Assembly (NCBI RefSeq): GCF_032362555.1 | Contig: NC_083505.1 | Span: forward strand, 12,854,001 to 12,918,000 | Length of the DNA stretch: 64,000 nt | DNA from: Amyelois transitella | Taxonomy: Eukaryota; Arthropoda; Insecta; Lepidoptera; Pyralidae | Reading direction: 5' to 3' | The notes under the pieces: model-generated | What the model saw: the letters and a program-made list of their open reading frames with translations, nothing else | What the model was told of the DNA's origin: nothing | Databases searched by the model: none | Shown: in pieces, positions 1 to 11,103 of the stretch | How the letters are laid out: the number at the start of each line of letters is the position of its first letter | Numbering within the stretch: position 1 is the stretch's first letter | Position numbers and translations under genes: made by a program

Positions 1-117
1 AATTGAATTATGAAGCATTACTATTTCAAAAATATGACTATAATAAAGCTATTACGTACTCTACAGCTCTTAGCTAGCACCTTGTTATGAAGAACTACTT
101 ACAAATTTCATTTGGTG

Positions 118-310
118 TCTTTTAGATCAAATTAAGGACATCCTGGTAAAAGGTCAGGTCAAGAGTACTCGAAACCGCAGAGCTTGCATGAAGAGAGTTA
201 TGAATGCGGATGAAGCGAAGGAAGTATGCAGAGATCGTGGCAAGTGGAAAGATGTATTCTCTGCCTACCCCTCCGAGAAAGAGGCGTGATTTTATATATG
301 TATGTATGTT
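118..310 (+). mobile_element. 5'-truncated non-LTR retrotransposon (RT C-terminal end)
   Basis: This stretch encodes the end of a reverse-transcriptase ORF (DQIKDILVKGQVKSTRNRR, then a conserved GKW) up to GAGGCGTGA and a TATG-repeat tail. Better copies in this window (1938-2357, 3412-3667) also carry FGHVERM and KVGVGRPRRT, typical of the C-terminus of lepidopteran LINE RT proteins. I call this family B. The tail ends 9 nt before the exon at 319. Confidence 0.85.
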
Positions 311-318
311 TTTTTAAG

Positions 319-3300
319 GAAGCGCCCCAAATGGCACCAGCGGGTGACGATGACGCCGCTGGTGCTGTACGAGCTGGCCAACGCCGTGCTCACCGGAGTG
401 CGGCCGCCTCTCTTACATGTGGACTGCGTGGACTACTTCAAAGGGTACATACATATAATCACGTCTATATCCCTTGCAGAATAGACAGAGCTAACAGTCT
501 TGAAGAGACTAATAAGCCTCGTTCAGTTGTTTGGCTTGTAATAGTGACGGCTAGCCTAGCGTAGCCGAAAAGAAGAATTTCAAGTTTGTAAGCCTATCCT
601 TTAGTCACCTTTTACGATATCTGAATAAGGTAAGGTCAGATAATTTTTTAAAAGATATCTTATTTAATAAAAGGAAGGTCAACCGAAAAGGTAAACCTTA
701 CTTACCAAGAACTTAGGGTGTGATGCACCAATAAGTACTTACACGGATTTTGCTCATAGTGCAGGAATAATTTCTTGGTAAGTAAAGTTAACCTTTCATT
801 CCTGAAATGAGTAAGGTAATAATTATGTTTTTATTTTTAAGTAGGTAGGTGGGTCTGCTTAACCCAATGATAGACTGTTAGATAATGCTATGAGCATTTG
901 GTCCGCCTATTGTAGGTACTTTACAATTTGTCAATGTTACAATGAAGAATACCTAAATAAAAATACCAGGCACTTAGTACCGAAGAGTACTATAGTAGGT
1001 AGGGTAGAAGTATATAAGTAGGCGTAGGCCTGGTTAATACCTTAATTGCTATTGGCGAAGTTAAAACTGACGAGATCGCTAAAATACGAAATAATTTTGC
1101 TGTAAAACAGGGTGGAGCAGTTAGACTTGATAAGCAACATGCCTCCGGTGATGGACGAAGGACTCTGGGCCACCATGTGTCGGCTGCGGCGCACCAAGAT
1201 CGAAAATGAAATTCGCGTAAGTGGAAATCTTGAGTAAACCTTACTAATTGACTGACTGATTCATGATTTTAACTGATTGTTTTTTTATAAAAGAAAAAGT
1301 TATATATACTAGATACTTGGGTGGTTTTCCTGGTTTGAAAAAATGAAATTCGCGTAAGTGGAAATCTTGAGTAAACCCTATTGACTGACTGATTCATGAT
1401 GATGATGACTGATTCATGAAACTGATATTTTTATAAAAGAAAAAGTTATATATACTAGATACTTGGGTGGTTTTCCTGGTTTATGAAATGCAGAAGTAGA
1501 TTAAGAGCGATCGGTGCCGAGTGATGTAAAACATGTAAGATATTTAGTGTCTGATCTTACAAGTTTAATGTATTACTTACATTTCAATTAAATCAATACA
1601 ACACAATAATGTATTCTTTATAGATTATTGTAAAGTTGACGTTATTGAAGAAAATGCCACAGTGCAGTTTGTTACTGCTTCTTCTACACTGACGCTTTGA
1701 AAGCGGCACTAAACTTAGTTTAAAGTAATTCATTCGACGTCAACCAATGTTGTGGAACCAACAGATATGACAATAATTAAGTGATGTTCGAAATGTCCCG
1801 TAATAATGAATAAAAATGTTGAAGTTGCGTGACATTTGATGGACGCTTTCAGCTGGCGGTGATGACGCTCCACGAGTCCATTGCAGGCTGGATGGTATGC
1901 TGTGGTGGGTCGAATCATCGCTTCCGCTACAATGTTGACAATTGTATTGTGTTAAGGAGTATGTTGGGTGTGAAATTGAGTGACCGGATAAGGAACAGCG
2001 TGATAAGGGAATGTTGTGATGTGAAAGAAGATGTAGTTACAGGAATAGAAAAGGGTATGTTGAGATGGTTCGGTCATGTGGAGAGGATGAATGAAAACAG
2101 GTTGACTAAGCAGATATACATGGAGGGTGTGGGGGGAAAGGTCGGAGTGGGAAGACCTAGACGAACGTGTCTTGATCAAATTAAGGACGTCCTGGTAAAG
2201 GGTCAGGTCAAAGGTACACGAAACCGCCGAGCTTGCATGAAGAGAGTTATGAATGTGGATGAAGATGAAGGAAATATGCAGAGATCGTGGCAAGTGGAAA
2301 GTGGTAGTCTCTGCCTACCCCTCCGGGAAAGAGGCGTGATTTTATGTATGTATGTATTGTGTTTACTTCGTACAGATGCGAGCTGTAGTGCAGGAGCTGG
2401 CGTACGTGGAGAGCGCGGGCCGCGGCTGGCTGGCGGGCGCGCAGGCGCGGCGCCGCGTGCTGGCCGACACGCTCGCCAGCATCGCGCAGCATCGCGAGGA
2501 CGTCGAGTTCGCGGCCAGGAACCGCAGCGTGCAGGTCTAACGATCGATTAAATGTATACTAATTTTATAAAGCTGAAGAGTTTGTTTCAAACGATCGATT
2601 AAATGTATACTTACATTATAAAGCTGAAGAGTTTGTTTGTTTCAACGTGCTAAGGAATAACTGGTTCGAGTTGATAAATTGTTTTTGTGTTGAATAGACC
2701 ATTTATCGTGGAAGGCTTTAAGGCTATATAACATCACGCTGCGACTTTAAGGAGCGAAGAAATAATGGAAAATGTGAAAAAAAAAACGGGGAAAATTATT
2801 CATCCTTGATTGTTGTCCAATGATGCCCAAAATAACTATTCCACGCGGATGAAGTCGCGGGCACAACTAGTAAAAGATAACTATTAAGTCAAATTTCCTT
2901 GTCATCAATTGCCATTGCATTCACGTGGAAAAGTGGGTCAACGCAATGTACTATATTGTCCAATACGCGCGCTATCACGCAATACCACGAGGATGTGGAG
3001 TTCCTGACTAGAACTGTAGCGTGCAGATATATGGCATTTACAGGTTCTAGGCATAAAACTAGCCGTAGACAACATCGTTATCTAGTTACCTTTGTCACTC
3101 GTACGTATTCTTTGCAAAGAGACCTGGCCAGCGACACATGCTTTCCGCCACGCTCATGAGCGTCACGTGCAGCATCGAAGAGGTCGAGTTTGTTGCAGGA
3201 CCCGCGATAATGGAAATGATACTATATCTTAACTAGTTTATTTTGTGAAGGAAACTATTAAAATTAGTAAAACTATTGGGCCAACAGCTGGTGCTGCCAG

Positions 3301-5635
3301 CAGGGCAAGTGGAGATAGTGACGACGGGGCACATGTCAGACTTTGACGACGCGACGCTGATTCTCAAAGAGGACATCGAGAAGATCAATAATCTCATCTT
3401 GGTAAGTCATAAGTCTAAGCATATATACAAGGAGAGTGTGGAGGGAAAGGTCGGAGTGGGAAGACCTAGACGAACGTATCTTGATCAAATTAAGGACGTC
3501 CTGGTAAAGGGTCAGGTGAAAAGTACCCGAAACCGCCGAGCTTGGATGAAGAGAGTTATGAATGTGGATGAAGCGAAGGAAGTATGCAGAGATCGTGGCA
3601 AGTGGAAAGAAGTAGTCTCTACATACTCCTCCGGGAAAGAGGCGTGATTTTATGTATGTATGTATGGTATGTCATTTCTTTCTCCACTTTGAATGAGTCA
3701 CAATGAACTGATTTAAGTCCAGTTTTAACCATCCATTGATTTGAAATTTATGGAAGAAAAATCATGCCTTTATAAATACCATTCTAATGAATCCACTCAT
3801 CTTTAAATCTCCAGAGAGTCGGCGAGCTTAAACTCCGTATGATGCGCAAGCAGATGGAGTTCCGCAAGGGTATTCTCAGCAAGGAGTGGGAGCACGCGCA
3901 GATGAAGATGAAGCTGCGGCACATGGAGCAGGAACTCTACTCGTACAAGCGGCTCAAGGTCTATCAGATACATTGCTTGACAGATTATTGCTGAATATAT
4001 GTTTGAATGTCTAACCACGGTAGGAAGATGTGGATGTGTCTTCTGGGCTTGTTTTGTCCACACCATAGCGAAGATTCGTAGTTTTCCAATCACAAATGCA
4101 TTCTGTCTTGATGATCATCATGCATAAAATCAATCTACGTCTAGTTTTATCTCAAAGGGTTTAACAAACATGCTTATGTCTGTTCAGATTGTTTTTATTT
4201 TCTTGTGTAACAATTGTAAAATTTTCCTAATAGATTCCAAAAGAACTTCAGTTGTTCTTGAAGAACAAGGAGAAGGGTTACACAGACGAGATGGACTTCG
4301 TGCGAATGGAGAAGGAGATGGAGGCCAGCAAGATATCCATCAACAAGGTGCTGGCCGAGCAGATACAGAGGGTCGAGGAACTGGAGGTAACTGTGGTTGT
4401 TTTGACTACTTTCGTTTTTAGCAGATTAATTTGGTGCATAGGAAGTAGATAATATTAGGACAAAAGAAAATTTGAGATTCCTTGGTACTTAACCTGGTGT
4501 TTATCCCGATATCCTTCCTTTCTACACGGGTCTCCATGGGTCTGCTTTTAAACCACGATTTGGGAGTGGGTATTTCAGAATTTTACCTAATTAAATTATA
4601 CGACTCCTAACTGATCTTCTTGTTTATGTGAACAGGGGTACCTAAGTTTTGGACAAATTCGAGACTTGTGAAATTTGCAAAAAAATTAAATTGAGGAAGT
4701 AAGTAACTTACTTTTATGCGAGTATTACAGCTGTTGGCAAAAGAAAAAAATACGACTTACATGATTTACGTTCACCCACACCAAATGTTTTTATACAGTT
4801 GAAGATAGCTGCGATCGAGAGCCAGGGGGGTGAACTGGAGAAGCTGATAGCCAACCTCAACGTGAAGGTTTGTGGTCTATCTGGAAATAACTTTTTACTT
4901 GACCACTTAATTATTATAAATTTGGGTTAACATACAAATTCGAGTTAAAAACTAAACTACCTAGTATATGTAATGTACTAAATATATAACATTTATAATA
5001 TGTACTTAATATATATATGATGCTCGATTAAAATCCGTGATGCGCATGACAAACCAATGAACGTTTATGAGTGAGGAAACCTGAATATTTTAGCAACTGG
5101 AAACTGGTGTTAACTGGCCTGCAAAGTTGCGGAGGTGAAATGGGAGTGGCTTAGTTCTAAAATCCGATTTGCCGGGTTGTCTTTCCATGATGGACTCATC
5201 ACAATCCGGCAAATCGGTACCTATTCTGATATCTATGATTTGAGATAATACAATCTGTGTTGTAATTCTACAGGTTTCGGAGAAACGACTTAACGAGGAC
5301 CCTCTGGACCCGATTCGCAAAAGACGCATCATAAAGAACAGGCAAGTAATATACCTTATTACAATAAAATAAATTCTTGATCATGCCTTACCTATAAACA
5401 GGCAAATTGCTTATGACTCAACCGGAGTCAGCTTAGAATAATAAAATTACTGTTGCTATTAAATAAATACATTTTAAAACATTTTGTCGTCAGGTTGGAA
5501 ACACTGGTGCTGCGCAGCGCTCTGATTCGCGAGGTGCAAACCAACCATACGAATATAGTGTTGTTGCAGACCGAACTAGAGTTGTTGCGACTCAAGACTT
5601 ACCCAACGCTGGCCAGCTTCCGAACTCTATCATAA
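319..5635 (+). CDS. CFAP43-like coiled-coil axonemal protein, 3' part (nine exons, 5' partial)
   Basis: Exons: 319-444, 1111-1216, 2376-2534, 3288-3401, 3815-3958, 4234-4386, 4799-4867, 5274-5341, 5494-5635. All joins keep phase and together give 359 residues ending at TAA 5633-5635; the gene starts left of the window. The product is highly charged, mostly alpha-helical and coiled-coil-like, with heptad-rich stretches such as LKLRMMRKQMEFRKGILSKE and MEKEMEASKISINKVLAEQI. It ends in a Leu-rich helix followed by LKTYPTL. An early segment, PPVMDEGLWATMCRLRRTKI, resembles the W/RR-K-IE segment before the C-terminal coiled coil of WD-repeat ciliary proteins. From memory of the family I favour CFAP43 (inner dynein tether); CFAP44 or another CFAP is possible. 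That the gene is real is well supported; the name is about 50 percent. The intron after 5341 uses a GC donor. Several introns carry retroelement tails close to the exons. Confidence 0.8.
446..626 (-). mobile_element. Family A short retroelement, truncated
   Basis: Family A is a ~260-bp element. Its head is GCCGTGTGGTTCCCGGCACC, its middle has GTAAAAGGCGACTAAGGGAT and TTTTCAAGACTGTTGGCTCT, and its tail is GGGATATAGACGTGA followed by TATG repeats. It has no ORF or Pol III box that I can see and looks like a non-autonomous retroelement. This reversed copy begins two bases after the donor of exon 319-444. Confidence 0.85.
672..808. mobile_element. Possible small fold-back element
   Basis: TTACTTACCAAGAA at about 698 and its reverse complement TTCTTGGTAAGTAA at about 771 bracket ~70 bp, and weaker matching continues outward. 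This suggests a short MITE in the first intron seen; boundaries are unclear. Confidence 0.35.
1205..1480 (+). repeat. 137-bp tandem duplication spanning exon end and 5' splice site
   Basis: AATGAAATTCGCGTAAGTGG occurs at 1205 and again at 1342. The following ~115 bases, including the stretch ACTAGATACTTGGGTGG, are also repeated with small indels. The first copy carries the donor of exon 1111-1216; the second repeats that donor inside the intron. Confidence 0.9.
1625..1838 (+). mobile_element. Family E ~200-bp interspersed repeat
   Basis: The copy runs from GTTGACGTTATTGA through ATTCGACGTCAACCAATG to AATGAATAAAAATGTTGAA. It matches a near full-length copy at 30445-30645 and fragments at 27475-27580 and 41690-41745. 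The class is unknown; the AATAAAAATTTTGAA end suggests a retroposon tail. Confidence 0.6.
1826..1918 (-). pseudogene. Ty3/gypsy-type integrase remnant
   Basis: On the minus strand a 31-codon stretch reads IRPTTAYHPACNGLVERHHR and then QLKASIK. This matches the TAYHP-x-NG-x-VER-H-RQLK signature near the third catalytic residue of the integrase core in Ty3/gypsy LTR retrotransposons. Nothing else of the element is recognisable; family E joins it on one side and a LINE on the other. It is a dead fragment. Confidence 0.7.
1938..2357 (+). mobile_element. Family B LINE, longest copy in the window
   Basis: It encodes the RT C-terminal region: LRWFGHVERMNENRLTKQIY, then KVGVGRPRRT, DQIKDVLVKGQVK and RRACMKRVMNVDE. 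A small insertion breaks the frame before the usual CRDRGKW. The tail GATTTTATGTATGTATGTAT ends ~18 nt before the exon at 2376. Confidence 0.85.
2553..2869 (+). mobile_element. Helitron-like element with tandemly duplicated 5' tip
   Basis: Its 3' end is a small GC hairpin (CGCGGATGAAGTCGCGGGC) then CACAACTAG followed by T. That fits a non-autonomous Helitron (3' CTAG, insertion before T). The 5' tip (TGTATACTAATTTTATAAAG, family consensus TCTATACTAATATTATAAAG) is present twice with a 51-bp period (2553 and 2604). It starts just after the donor of exon 2376-2534. Other copies in the window share the ends. Confidence 0.75.
3412..3667 (+). mobile_element. Family B LINE fragment
   Basis: An open frame reads KVGVGRPRRTYLDQIKDVLV through CRDRGKWKEVV to a stop and a TATG tail. 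It starts ~10-20 nt after the donor at 3401. Confidence 0.85.
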
Positions 5636-6272
5636 ATACACTGATTTGGAGTAATGTTGTCATCATTAGCCAAAGTCTGTCGTCGTTCACTCACTTGCGA
5701 GACATGCCAATCATACGAATATAGTGTTGTTGCAGGCCGAACTGGAGTTGTTGCGACATAAGACTTACCCAACGCTGGCCAGCTTCCGAACTCTATCATA
5801 AATACACTGATTTGGAGTAATGTTGTCATCATTTTCCAAAGTCTGTCGTTATTCTCTCACTCGCGAGACACGCCAATCATACGAATATAGTGTTGTTGCA
5901 GGCCGAACTAGAGTTGTTGCGACTCAAGACTTACCCAACGCTGGCCAGCTTCCGAACTCTATCATAAATACACTGATTTTGAGTAATGTTGTCATCATTA
6001 GCCAAAGTCTGTCGTTATTCACTCACTTGCGAGACATGCCAATCATACGAATATAGTGTTGTTGCAGGCCGAACTGGAGTTGTTGCGACTCAAGACTTAC
6101 CCAACGCTGGCCAGCTTCCGAACTCTATCATAAATACACTGATTTTGAGTAATGTTGTCATCATTAGCCAAAGTATGTCGTTATTCACTCACTCGCGAGA
6201 CACGCCAACCATACGAATATAGTGTTGTTGCAGGCCGAACTAGAGTTGTTGCGACATAAGACTTACCCAACG
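5529..6272 (+). repeat. 166-bp tandem array containing copies of the terminal exon
   Basis: The motif CATACGAATATAGTGTTG starts at 5546, 5712, 5878, 6044 and 6210, an exact 166-bp period. There are about 4.4 copies. The first copy is the coding end of the CFAP43-like gene. The later copies keep the coding-like stretch, the stop TAA and a CAG before GCCGAACT that resembles a splice acceptor. Copies differ by a few substitutions (CTC or CAT before AAGACTTACCC; AACTAG or AACTGG). The last copy diverges after CCCAACGC at about 6272. Confidence 0.95.
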
Positions 6273-7938
6273 CAGGCTTGATTACTCGCCTTGTCTTAAA
6301 TATACTGATCTTTAAGACAAACTTCGAATTTCTTAGAAGTCAGTTACATAGTAATAACTTATGACTGAGTAGAAAAGCCGTTGCATTTCTTTCTTACCTA
6401 ATGTTTTGTATAAGAAGTAAGTATTTTTAGGTAGGTACTATAATTGAAAAGCTTCTATTTCTCTTATTAAGTTATACGAATATTTATCAATGTGTGATTG
6501 ATACAATAAAAAAGTACAACCGTTTACAAAAGTTTTATTTCCTTTAACAATGCTACCGGTGTTATTAAAATTGTATGCAAAAAGTTTTTCAACGCTAATA
6601 TTATACTTATTTAATAACAAACAATCATTCGAAAATAACCATAAATAAGTAGGTATAAATAAGTAACACCTACGTACCTAAATATTACATTTTCTCAACT
6701 TGATTATTGCAAACCTGGGTATTTTTTGATTTTACGGAATACAGAGCCGATAAACATACATTATTGCATACAAAAACTACTTGTACCTAAAATAAAATAA
6801 ATATTTTACACTAATTCTACTACAATTCCTTTACATGCAATCGCATGTACCTAACATTTATTAATGGGAATAAGGACTCCACAACCCAGTACAGTCGCGC
6901 ACTTACGCGTAAAATAAAGTAGAAAGTTTTGATAATTAGCAGTATCTTTATTTGCAAAGTTGCCAATATTTTATTATACTTAATTCAGTAGAATATAAAA
7001 TGCGTGGCGCGACTGAAAATCCTACACCCTTCTAGAAGTAACAATTAGGCCACGTTTTTGTTATATATCACACGATTTAAAATCACAATTTTATCGATAC
7101 CTATAATGGACAGGACAAATTTACTTACGTTAAAAAAAATATAGAATTAGGTGTACAATTTCCTAAAAGTTTTTTGGGAATTAGACAAGTAAATAGCTTA
7201 GAAATGCCTTTCTATTGGAAGTGATTTTTATTGTGAAATCGAAAAGAAGTTAAGCGGGTTTAAGTTTTACTCCAGGAAATGTTTTCGGATCAAAGGGACT
7301 TTTTGAAAGAGAGTATTCTTCAATGGTGTCTAGGGGAGGTAAATAAGGGATATACTTAAATAAAACTTAGTATCATCAAGTTCATAATTTATCATATATG
7401 TGGTTTGTGGATATGCGAAAATTCTAGTTTTTGATAGGCTCATTTAAAAAGATTTATGTCCAATACACGACATAATTATCTATTTCAGGCTATTGAATAT
7501 TGATTGACTATTCATTCAATGATTTTTATTCTATTTTTAAAACTAGCGGTTACAATTGAGAAGGCCGATCCGTAGATTTTGTTAGTTCCAAAAAGGATCG
7601 AGGTTAAACCTACACGATTGTAGTTGTATAAGAAGTAATTCTTGCAAGGCGTCAAAAAATGACGCCATCTTGAGACAACGATTATATATTGTTAAGTTGT
7701 ATGTTTTAAGCATGTTTTAGCATGACAATCTGATTATGCCAGCATTCTTTGCAATAATGAGGCCAAGAGCGATATGGGATAATTATTACCTTACCTTCCC
7801 TCTCTAATTCCAAGGTTAACCAAAAAGATTGGAAGGGGAGAGAAGAAATACGCCTTGCAAACGTTCGTTAATTGACCCCTTGGTTTTTGACCTTCGCTAA
7901 CGAATACGCTTGATTAATCTATAAAAATCATAGATAAT
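6273..7938. other. Intergenic, no gene seen
   Basis: AT-rich spacer between the 3' end of the CFAP43-like gene and the 3' end of the minus-strand membrane-protein gene (convergent). ORFs are short and without family signal. It should hold both 3' UTRs; AATAAA-like signals are frequent but I cannot assign one. Confidence 0.5.
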
Positions 7939-10225
7939 CTATAGCGCCGTCCTCTGATCATAGACAATAACAGCATCGGCGTCGAAGAACTGACTGTGGG
8001 ACTTGCTGAGCGCGATGATGGCGGCGTGCTCGCTGCGCATGCGGTTCTTGTACTTTTTACTGAGGTTCACCTGGAAATTTATATGGGTAAAAATAAATTC
8101 AATATGGATGTACTTTTTTTTGCTTCAAATTTGACCTGGGGTCTTTTTAATTTTAATATTTCATATAAATTAAGGCATAACAGACATACGGGTTTTAATG
8201 TTTTTACTATGGTTCTAGATAACTAGCTGTGCCCGCGACTGCGTCCGCGAGGAATTGTTATTTTGGGCATCATTGAAGCCCTTAAGGATAAATAATTTTC
8301 CCCGTTTTTTCACATATTCCATTATTTCTTTGCTCCTTAAAGTTGCAGCGTGATGTTATATAGCCTAAAGCCTTCCTCCATTAATGGTCTATTCAACGCA
8401 AAAATAATTTTTCAATTCGAACGAGTAGTTCCTGAGATTAGAGCGGTCAAACAAACAAACTCTTCAGCTTTATAATATTAGTAAAGATAATTCAAACCCA
8501 CCACCCACCAAAATACCTTGGCATAAAGTTGTTGCAGATCATCTTCGGTGGAGAGCGGCCGTGGCTTCGGTCTTAGAAAAGCCGGTAGGGAACGCGTTTT
8601 CAATGCGTCCATGCTTGCCGCGCCGTCTAGATCATCCAGCACTGCACGAATAATAAATATATATATACCTTTATATACGGTACAAATTACACAGATCGAG
8701 TTAGCCCCGTAGTAAGTTCGAAACTTGTGTAACGAGACACTAACTGAATAATACTTTTTTTATAATAAATACTTAGAAAGATAAACATCCAAGACCCAGG
8801 CCAATCAGAGAAAGTTCGTTTCTCATCATGCCCTGGCCGGGATTCGAACCCGGGAATAGAAACGTACATTTATAAATTATGGGATAGACAGATCTTCATT
8901 CCCCATCTTTTGTCTAATGTGCCAGACGTATTGGTAACTTATTAACAAGGTACTCTATCCGCAGACATTGTTATGGTTATCCACAGATGATCCAGTTCCA
9001 GTGAGCGAAATGATGCTCTACAAAACTCATAAGAAATTGGCGGTCGATATGCTGCATTATAAAGGTAATGAAGATGACCTAGAGAACCCACTGTCATAAT
9101 ATGTGATGATGATGATGATGTGACATATGATAATGAATGAAACAGGGTAAAACACTCACTACTGCTGGAGGCGTACTGCGCGGGCGCTGGTCTGGCTTCC
9201 CGCTCGGCGCGGGAGACGTGGCCGTGCGGGCGACTCTCTGCGTCCCCCGCGTAACTGACTGGCCTGTGACGATGGACCTGGACCTAACAACAGTTAAATA
9301 TAAACTTAAATATAGTAAAAAATAATCGTATCTACATCTGTAACCGGTGACTGGACCTTATTCCACTACTACTACCCTGCTTTACCTAAACTAGACAGAT
9401 AAGGTACTATAAAAGTAAATGGCCTGAACATTCCTATGTCCTAAACATGAGCCAAATCTACAAGACCATTCAGAGAAGAAGACACGGGGAACGAGCATTC
9501 AGTGAATAAATATTCAAGGAAATGGACTTTAGAAACGCGACATTCCGGTTATCTATTAGGCCTAATTTGCCGGGAGTTCTACATAAGTAAACGTATGGAT
9601 GAAGTGAAATATGTACCTATGCAAGTATCATGGCAAGTAAGTTAATCGCTGCCGGGGAGAGAGGCGTGATTTTGTGTACTTATGTGTGGTGGATATAGAT
9701 CCACATATATACATAGGTATAACTGAATCATCTTGACAAACAATATAATCCATAAAAATTACATCAAAAACAGTCCTTTTGTTTACGCCGCCACAGATAA
9801 ACCCGCGTTCAATCTATCTATAAATTTACTTTTTATAAATTTACCTCTGTATGTTTCATCCTATAATTTTCTTGACTAGTGTAGGCCTGATTTTCCTTAA
9901 TTGAGTAAGATTCTTTGAGATATTGCTCATCTGCAAAAATTACTGATTAATTAACTGAGAAAATTAAAATTACATAAACTTATTAATTATTTAAAGTAAG
10001 TCAAAAAAATAAAGTAAATTTACCAAATGATTTCTGATGGCGCGGCATTAGGCGGCAGTAACATATAATAATCAACAAAATAACAACACCGCATACGCCG
10101 CCAATAAGCCAGGACAACCAAACTATTATAACACGACCCTGAAAAGCATTATTAGGTATTTCAAAATAGTCTTGAAAATAAAATCGATTTTTGCGCAATG
10201 TATGCTTGCATACCTGCAAAAACAT
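7939..10225 (-). CDS. Small single-pass membrane protein, unrecognised
   Basis: Supported exons, in transcript order: 10214-10225 (ATG, four codons), 10024-10138, 9160-9283, 8517-8641, 7939-8070 (stop 7939-7941). The first two join in phase across a 75-bp intron and give a very short N-terminus and one strong membrane helix (VCGVVILLIIICYC), then basic residues, the layout of a type III or signal-anchor protein. The last three exons also join in phase. They give an Arg/Pro/Ser-rich stretch and a conserved-looking tail with LRPKPRPLSTEDDLQQLY and DADAVIVYDQRTAL. The 10024 and 9283 ends do not match in phase, so a short exon of length 3n+2 is probably missing in 9284-10023, or one join is wrong. 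I do not recognise the family. It is divergent from the PLA2G15 gene. Confidence 0.6.
8223..8487 (-). mobile_element. Helitron-like non-autonomous element
   Basis: Flanked by A and T; read on the minus strand it starts TCTTTACTAATATTATAAAG and ends GGGCACAGCTAG. It has a GC hairpin (GCGGACGCAGTCGCGGGC) near the 3' end. Same family as 36997-37263, 46127-46393 and 55928-56187. Confidence 0.8.
8648..8865 (-). mobile_element. tRNA-derived SINE, 5' truncated (family D)
   Basis: On the minus strand it runs from a box-B-like GGTTCGAATCCCGGCCAGGG through TTGGCCTGGGTCTTGGATG to an AT-rich tail. It lacks the box A half present at 26660-26921. The tail ends ~10 nt upstream of the acceptor of the minus-strand exon 8517-8641, in sense orientation. 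Confidence 0.8.
9590..9690 (+). mobile_element. Decayed family B LINE 3' end
   Basis: ATGGATGAAGTGAAATATG, then TCATGGCAAGT and GAGAGAGGCGTGATTTTGTG match the 3' end of the family B LINE with many substitutions. Confidence 0.55.
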
Positions 10226-11103
10226 TTCAATTCCTAACAATAAAGCGAAAACCGCTCCTTATTGATATGTTATATCTTTTGCGTAACATTTTATCTCTTG
10301 TATCAAAAACTACTTAAAATTAACGATACTAACTATCTAATATAAATATAGGGCACACAGTAAACCTATAGCCATGTCATATCTACTGTACTGAGTACTG
10401 TACATTTAGAATTGTTTTCAAAATATCGCGCGTGCGCTATTCACTTTGCGTTTAGTATCGGGTTTGGTAACGAACGAGACAATATTTGTCATAATTTCAT
10501 TTATTCTAATATCATTTCATTCTAGTAGGTACATGTGGATATTCCTCTTAGTTTGGGTTTGAGGATAAAATAATAACTACTTCATCATTTTCCTAGCTGT
10601 GGCCGACAATTTTGAATATAAAATTCAATTCTTCATCCATCTTCATCTGTTGCTTTACATCAATGTCAACCTGCCACCCAAAAGTCATTCTCAAAAGTCA
10701 ATGTCATCAATAGTGTCAATCTGTTATTACCAGAACTTGACAGAAACCCTGGTTTGGTTTTGTTCGTTCGTTCGTATTTTAATAATTAGGTATTCAAATC
10801 TTGAATCTCAACTCAACATTACATTCTCAATACTCCTCCAAGATCTGATGTTGTGTTGTGGCTAGCTAATTAATTAATACTATTATCTAAAGTGTCGTAT
10901 GTTTACCCCTATCAACTTTAACCTTAACCGCGACAATTTTGTCGTACGAGACACGACGTCAGTCTCGGACCATATTATTTACTTAACTACAATCGATCGT
11001 CAAATTACGCAAAAGCAAAAGGAAATCAGCTTCGCGAACCCGCTTTTCAGTTCTATTCTAATTCGCTGAGGCAAGAGTCGTACGCCAGACCATTGAGCAT
11101 AAA
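10226..11103. promoter_or_regulatory. Divergent intergenic region between membrane-protein gene and PLA2G15
   Basis: The two first exons face away from each other across ~0.9 kb with no gene or clear repeat. It must hold both promoters. I see no convincing TATA box. Near 10940-11090 there are CpG-containing stretches (CGTACGAGACACGACGTC) close to the PLA2G15 start, consistent with a broad promoter. Confidence 0.45.

Noticed and set aside
1829-2551. A 240-codon plus-strand ORF
   Set aside because: It fuses a LINE fragment with an exon read in the wrong frame. The LINE part is an RT tail and the rest is a shadow of exon 2376-2534.
5529-6272. CRISPR array
   Set aside because: The 166-bp period has no unique spacers and contains eukaryotic coding sequence.
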